Assembly: GCA_016647705.1 (NCBI GenBank)
Contig: CM028330.1
Location: forward strand, 29,902,649-29,966,648
Reading direction: 5' to 3'
Length of the DNA: 64,000 nucleotides
From: Eucommia ulmoides
Taxonomy: Eukaryota; Streptophyta; Magnoliopsida; Garryales; Eucommiaceae
Positions 60,268-64,000 of the stretch are shown piece after piece. Below the pieces are notes generated by a model. The model was not told the DNA's origin. It was given only the letters and a program-made list of their open reading frames with translations, and made no database searches. A program made the translations under genes and the position numbers. How positions within the stretch are numbered: the stretch's first letter is position 1; each line of letters begins with the position of its first letter.

Positions 60268-63123
60268 TGTCATAACCCACCCCGGACCCCCGTCACCATG
60301 GGGCCGGCGTGACATCGACCCGACGTCACCTGAGCGACAAACCAAACTAGAATGCGATAATATGCATTCATAATTATACAACAAAATCAGGCCATAAACA
60401 TCTTCTCTAACTAGGGACACACCCGTCCCTGAATTATAATAATAACAAAAAATAAAACAACAATGAACCTCTCCTGGGTTCGCCTCAGGCAGTACCTCCC
60501 AAAATACTCCCTCGTTATACCATCACCGGACTCTACCCAATGCCAGTAGGGGATCGACTCCTAACTGCTGCACCTGCGAGTATATTATCTTCTTAATAAA
60601 ACTTTTTAATTGGATCAAGTATATAACATATAAGCATCACATATCAAATAATAATATAACAATTGCATAATTTAAATGCCTGATACCATAAGGAAAACAT
60701 ATTTTTCCTGTCACCACAGAATCAACGTCTATATATATATTACCTCAACTAAGCAGTAAAAATCAACCCAAAAATTCAGCTAACCATATAGAATAACGAA
60801 ATCAGAACATACCAATCCAATATACAATAAAATATATAAATGTACTATTCCCAATCACCCTATGCAAGAAAACACCATTTCGCACCACAACACTTCACAC
60901 CTCATCACATTACACCCCAGGCTAGCCATGAGATCATTTTAACCTTACGATCTGGAGTTGCAACAGTACCGTACCACCCGTAGGATTTGCCTTCCTAACA
61001 GACACCCATCACTCCGCCAAAGTGGATAATCACTGCGCAGTATAAACGTCTAATATCACTCTGCCGAAACAGATAAACATCACTTTGCTGAAGCGGATAA
61101 TATCACTCTGCCGAAGCGGATCACATCACTTTGCCAAAGCGGATAACCTCACTCTGCGAAACAGATAAATATTATGGCATCGTCGAATCAATAATAACAT
61201 CATCAAAACATAACTCAATAATATCGTCTAATCAACATTGTCAAATCACCACATAATTTTTAAAATCATCTAATTTAAATACAACCATTTTCCATCATAT
61301 ATATGTATATACAAATAATCTGGCAAGAAGACAGTACACTCATCTCGATATCTGTTTTGCAAAACTGACACTGACCACACTCTATCTGGATGCCGATGCC
61401 TGCGAACCTAATAATGACAGAGCCTATATCAATATTTTATGTAAAATCACCTAATCATGTAATGTAGGCCCTAAGTTCCACATTCTTCAATTCCCCATAT
61501 TTTATTTATGAAAATTATTATTATTCTGATAATTTCATTCCATTAATTATTACATAAAAATCTTGTAATATGAACGATCCCAAATTTATTATTCTGGTTA
61601 CAAAATTTTTTATGCTAGAATTGAATTTAACAAAACTAAAATAAATTTAACTAAAAACGATATCCATTCCGAATCGTTCACAGGCTGCGAGATGGATTTG
61701 AATTTTTGTTGGGGTTATTTGTGCAATTTCCCCATTTCTTCCTTTTTCTTCCTTTTTTCTTTCTTTTTCTTTTCCCGCTTTTTCTTCTTTCCGTTCTTGC
61801 TTCTGTTTGCGTTTCCCGTTCAGCCCACCGCAGCCACCACTGGCCGACCAGCCACCCTGCCGGCGAGGAACACCCAAACGCCGACGCCGACAGCCGACCC
61901 AAATACGGAGTCACGCACACACTGCCTATACATACACCTACATAGTAGTAGCACACACATATACACCTACTGCTCTCTCTCTCTCTCTCTCTCTCTCTCT
62001 AACTTTCCAGTGACAACTTCGGTGATCTACACACACACATCGCCGAACGACAACATCACCGGACCAAATACACACTCCTACGTACAGGACACATACACGG
62101 ATGCACAAACCCACACACGGCCAACGGAAAACACACCCACTTCTCTCTCTCTCTCTCTCTACACTCTCACTCCGGCGACAACTCCTCACCACCATGCACA
62201 CACAACACACACATACACACCACCATTCACGTACCCACAACTAAACACATACATACCCATACACAGCAAGCATATAGGCACACACATGTACTAAGTCACA
62301 CACATACACGTACACACATACACACTGTTGGTAAAAATAGAGCATACACACACCGTGTCCATCGGAGGAACAACTGGAGAGACGACCTACACACACACAA
62401 TCGTACAAAAATCAAGCAGAGTACACATTACCGAACAACGGCGATGATTACGCACTACCGGACGAACGGCGATCCCATACCCACCGGAGCGAACCGCTCT
62501 TTCTCTCTCTGAAATTTGACGACGACACACACCCATAACACATAAACAAACACAAACCCACACGATTCGATCAAACCCACATACTGTCAGAAAATAAAAA
62601 TAAAAATAGGGCATATACCACACCGCCGAATATTTACCGACCAAACTCGCAACACTCATGCATGCACACACCCACCAAAATAATTAGAGAAATTACACAT
62701 ACATACTCACCAGCTCAACGATCATCAATGATTGGATAGCGATCAGCAACTCCCGCTCACCGGTGATGTTAAGAACGCACACTACCACATCGTCGATGAA
62801 CCACCCACCGGCCGAACCACCCTCGCTCTCCCCTGGGACTGACGATGATATCCACATGATCACGCACACACGTAACAGCCACGACCACACTGCCAGAGGA
62901 GCACCGATTCAAGAAAAATCTGACGACCCCCACTCCGCTCCTCTCTCTCTTTCTCTAGAATTTATCTGATTTTTCAAATTTGATTTAGGATTTTGATAAT
63001 TTGTACTGCATGAGAGAGTATTTATTGCATGAAATTAGAGGATAGATTTGATCTCCTCATGCCACGTCGCCTGTTTTCTCTTTCCCTGCCGCCCGGTGAT
63101 CTCACGTTACACACAGACCTTTC

Positions 63124-63161
<38 letters not shown>

Positions 63162-63459
63162 TTAAAAGAAAAAAAAAAAAGTTAAATTGTACTTTTCTCC
63201 CCCAATTTCCTTTAAGATCTTAATTTCAATAAATTTCAACTTTTAAAAGTTTCAAAAATTATAATTTCACCCTTAATATTTTCACCTTTTGATTTTAATT
63301 GTCAATTTAAATATCAAGTTTAAATTTAATGTTTCTAAATTTCCAATTTGACCCCCAACTTTTGATTTGAATGTTAATCAATAAAATTTTACTCCAAAAT
63401 TTTCTAATGCACTATAATGCAACTATTTATGATGTACGTCCTAGGATTTAGGTTTTACA
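60268..63459 (-). mobile_element. Solo LTR, chromovirus-type family
   Basis: Perfect TSD ACCTC (60263-60267 and 63460-63464). Plus-strand ends TGTCATAACCC and GGTTTTACA. It holds the caatgccagtaggggatcg block (60538), the ACGATC-like inverted word (60938-60955), a hairpin array (61006-61170), a pyrimidine tract (61730-61810), (CT)n runs (61974-61999, 62139-62160), long CA-rich stretches (62000-62680) and (GT)n (63128-63157). At 3192 bp it is the longest copy of this family here. CA-rich frames such as 61692-62294 are not genes. Confidence 0.92.
61006..61170 (-). repeat. Hairpin array in the solo LTR
   Basis: Six to seven copies of atcactctgccgaagcggat-like words, about 22-30 bp apart. Own-strand form TCCGCTTCGGC as in 29500-29610, more degenerate. 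Confidence 0.75.
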
Positions 63460-63464
63460 ACCTC

Positions 63465-64000
63465 AATAAACTCGAAAATCTCTATACTATGGAGGATAAA
63501 GTGCGAAAGATTATGAGATCATTAACTAAAGTCCGGGAGCCGAAAGTAACTGCGATAAAGGAAGCTAATATCTCATAGTCTATAATATTGATGAGCTCAT
63601 CGGCAACCTAATGACACATGAGACGGCTATTCGAGGATATCAGGACAAAACATGAAATATCAAAAAGAAGTCATTAGCGTTAAAAGTTTAGAAAAATGAA
63701 GAGGATGATAACAGTGATGTTATCAGTCTTGACAACAAGCAAGAAAAGGATGTGGCGCTTCTCACAAAGAATTTCAAAAAAATGACTCGATGAACATTCC
63801 GGGGAAAGAGAAATTTCAATATGAGTAATGTGGAATACTTCAACTGTCACAAGACTGGTAACTTTCAATCCAAATGTCCCGAGCCAGAGAAGAAAAAAGA
63901 GAAAAAAAGAAAAGAAAAGAAGAAGGTGAAAAAGAGTAAGAAAAAATTAATGAAAGTTACCTAGGATGACTTGGAGTCGAGTAGCACATAAAAATTGAGC
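63465..64000 (+). pseudogene. Copia gag, third piece, running off the window
   Basis: Shows MEDKVRKIMRSLTKVREPKV and TAIKEANIS, matching the copia NAELVRKILRSLPKSWEAKVTAI-EA segment, later DVALLTKNFKK, a zinc-knuckle relic YFNCHKTGNFQSKC (63838-63880) and a lysine-rich run (63885-63950). The acidic serine-rich stretch expected after the knuckle begins near 63965. Broken; continues past the window. Confidence 0.85.

Larger units (their letters stand above)
52598..64000 (+). mobile_element. Ty1/copia element (Maximus/SIRE-like), 5' part, with nested insertions; runs off the window
   Basis: Parts: 5' LTR (52598-54977, TGTTGATCCC...GGCCAACA), a primer-binding site ttggtatcaaaactg (54979 on; initiator tRNA-Met type), and gag homology at 55040-55178, 59981-60267 and 63465-64000. 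The gag is interrupted by an Athila-like element (55179-59975) and by a solo LTR (60268-63459); homology resumes exactly after each TSD. Gag pieces are of the UBN2 type found in plant copia elements. It is broken; the pol part and 3' LTR lie outside. The same family left a fragment at 10181-11140. Confidence 0.8.

Noticed and set aside
61692-62294. A 200-codon open frame on the plus strand, with others nearby on both strands
   Set aside because: It lies in the CA-, CT- and T-rich middle of a solo LTR. The translation is threonine, proline and histidine repeats from microsatellite sequence and no family motif is visible.

Overview
This window looks like repeat-dense chromosomal DNA from a flowering plant, probably a eudicot. 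It is AT-rich and built almost wholly of nested transposable elements of plant-specific types: Tat/Ogre-like, Athila-like and chromovirus-type Ty3/gypsy elements, a Maximus/SIRE-like Ty1/copia element, a Mutator-like element carrying a plant mobile domain (PMD) gene, and hAT-like and PIF/Harbinger-like short elements. No intact host gene, rRNA, tRNA or CRISPR array was recognised. Coordinates of insertions come from target-site duplications (TSDs) and terminal repeats read by eye.

Layout. (1) 1-1555 and 22991-27721 are two halves of one non-coding Tat/Ogre-like stretch, rich in a short hairpin repeat. (2) A 21.4-kb Mutator-like transposon (1556-22979, long terminal inverted repeats, 11-bp near-perfect TSD) splits that stretch. 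It carries two unidentified decayed ORFs on the plus strand and a decayed PMD gene on the minus strand. Into it fell a solo LTR (3966-5988), a second solo LTR (7381-8911), copia and Athila-like fragments, and a chromovirus (11682-19348) that itself holds a solo LTR (12369-14092). (3) 27722-39466 is a pair of Tat/Ogre-like LTRs arranged head to head as a giant inverted repeat, each arm split by a solo LTR (28849-31360 and 35216-37800). (4) 39467-47877 is a minus-strand Tat-lineage gag-pol fossil split by an Athila-like solo LTR and by an Athila-like fragment with its LTR. (5) 47878-52597 is the only stretch that could be old host flank: AT-rich spacer, a 29-bp minisatellite flanked by direct repeats, and two hAT-like non-autonomous elements. 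(6) 52598 to the window end is the 5' part of a copia element. Its gag region is split by an Athila-like one-LTR element (55179-59975, itself holding a PIF/Harbinger-like element at 57807-58905) and by a solo LTR (60268-63459).

Order of events. The copia and Tat coding fossils, the Tat/Ogre-like stretch and the Mutator element are hosts. The chromovirus-type and Athila-like LTRs are later arrivals, and the MITE at 57807 is later still. Clean five-base TSDs around seven of the LTR insertions make this order secure.

The most interesting signal is non-coding. Several unrelated families here carry arrays of short inverted words or hairpins whose letters change in a compensating way while the symmetry is kept: the Tat/Ogre-like hairpin repeat, the CCGCCTAGGCGG-type words in Athila-like U3 regions (also found inside one chromovirus-type LTR), the TCGGTCAACCGA-type words in the copia LTR, and a hairpin array at a fixed place in the chromovirus-type LTRs.
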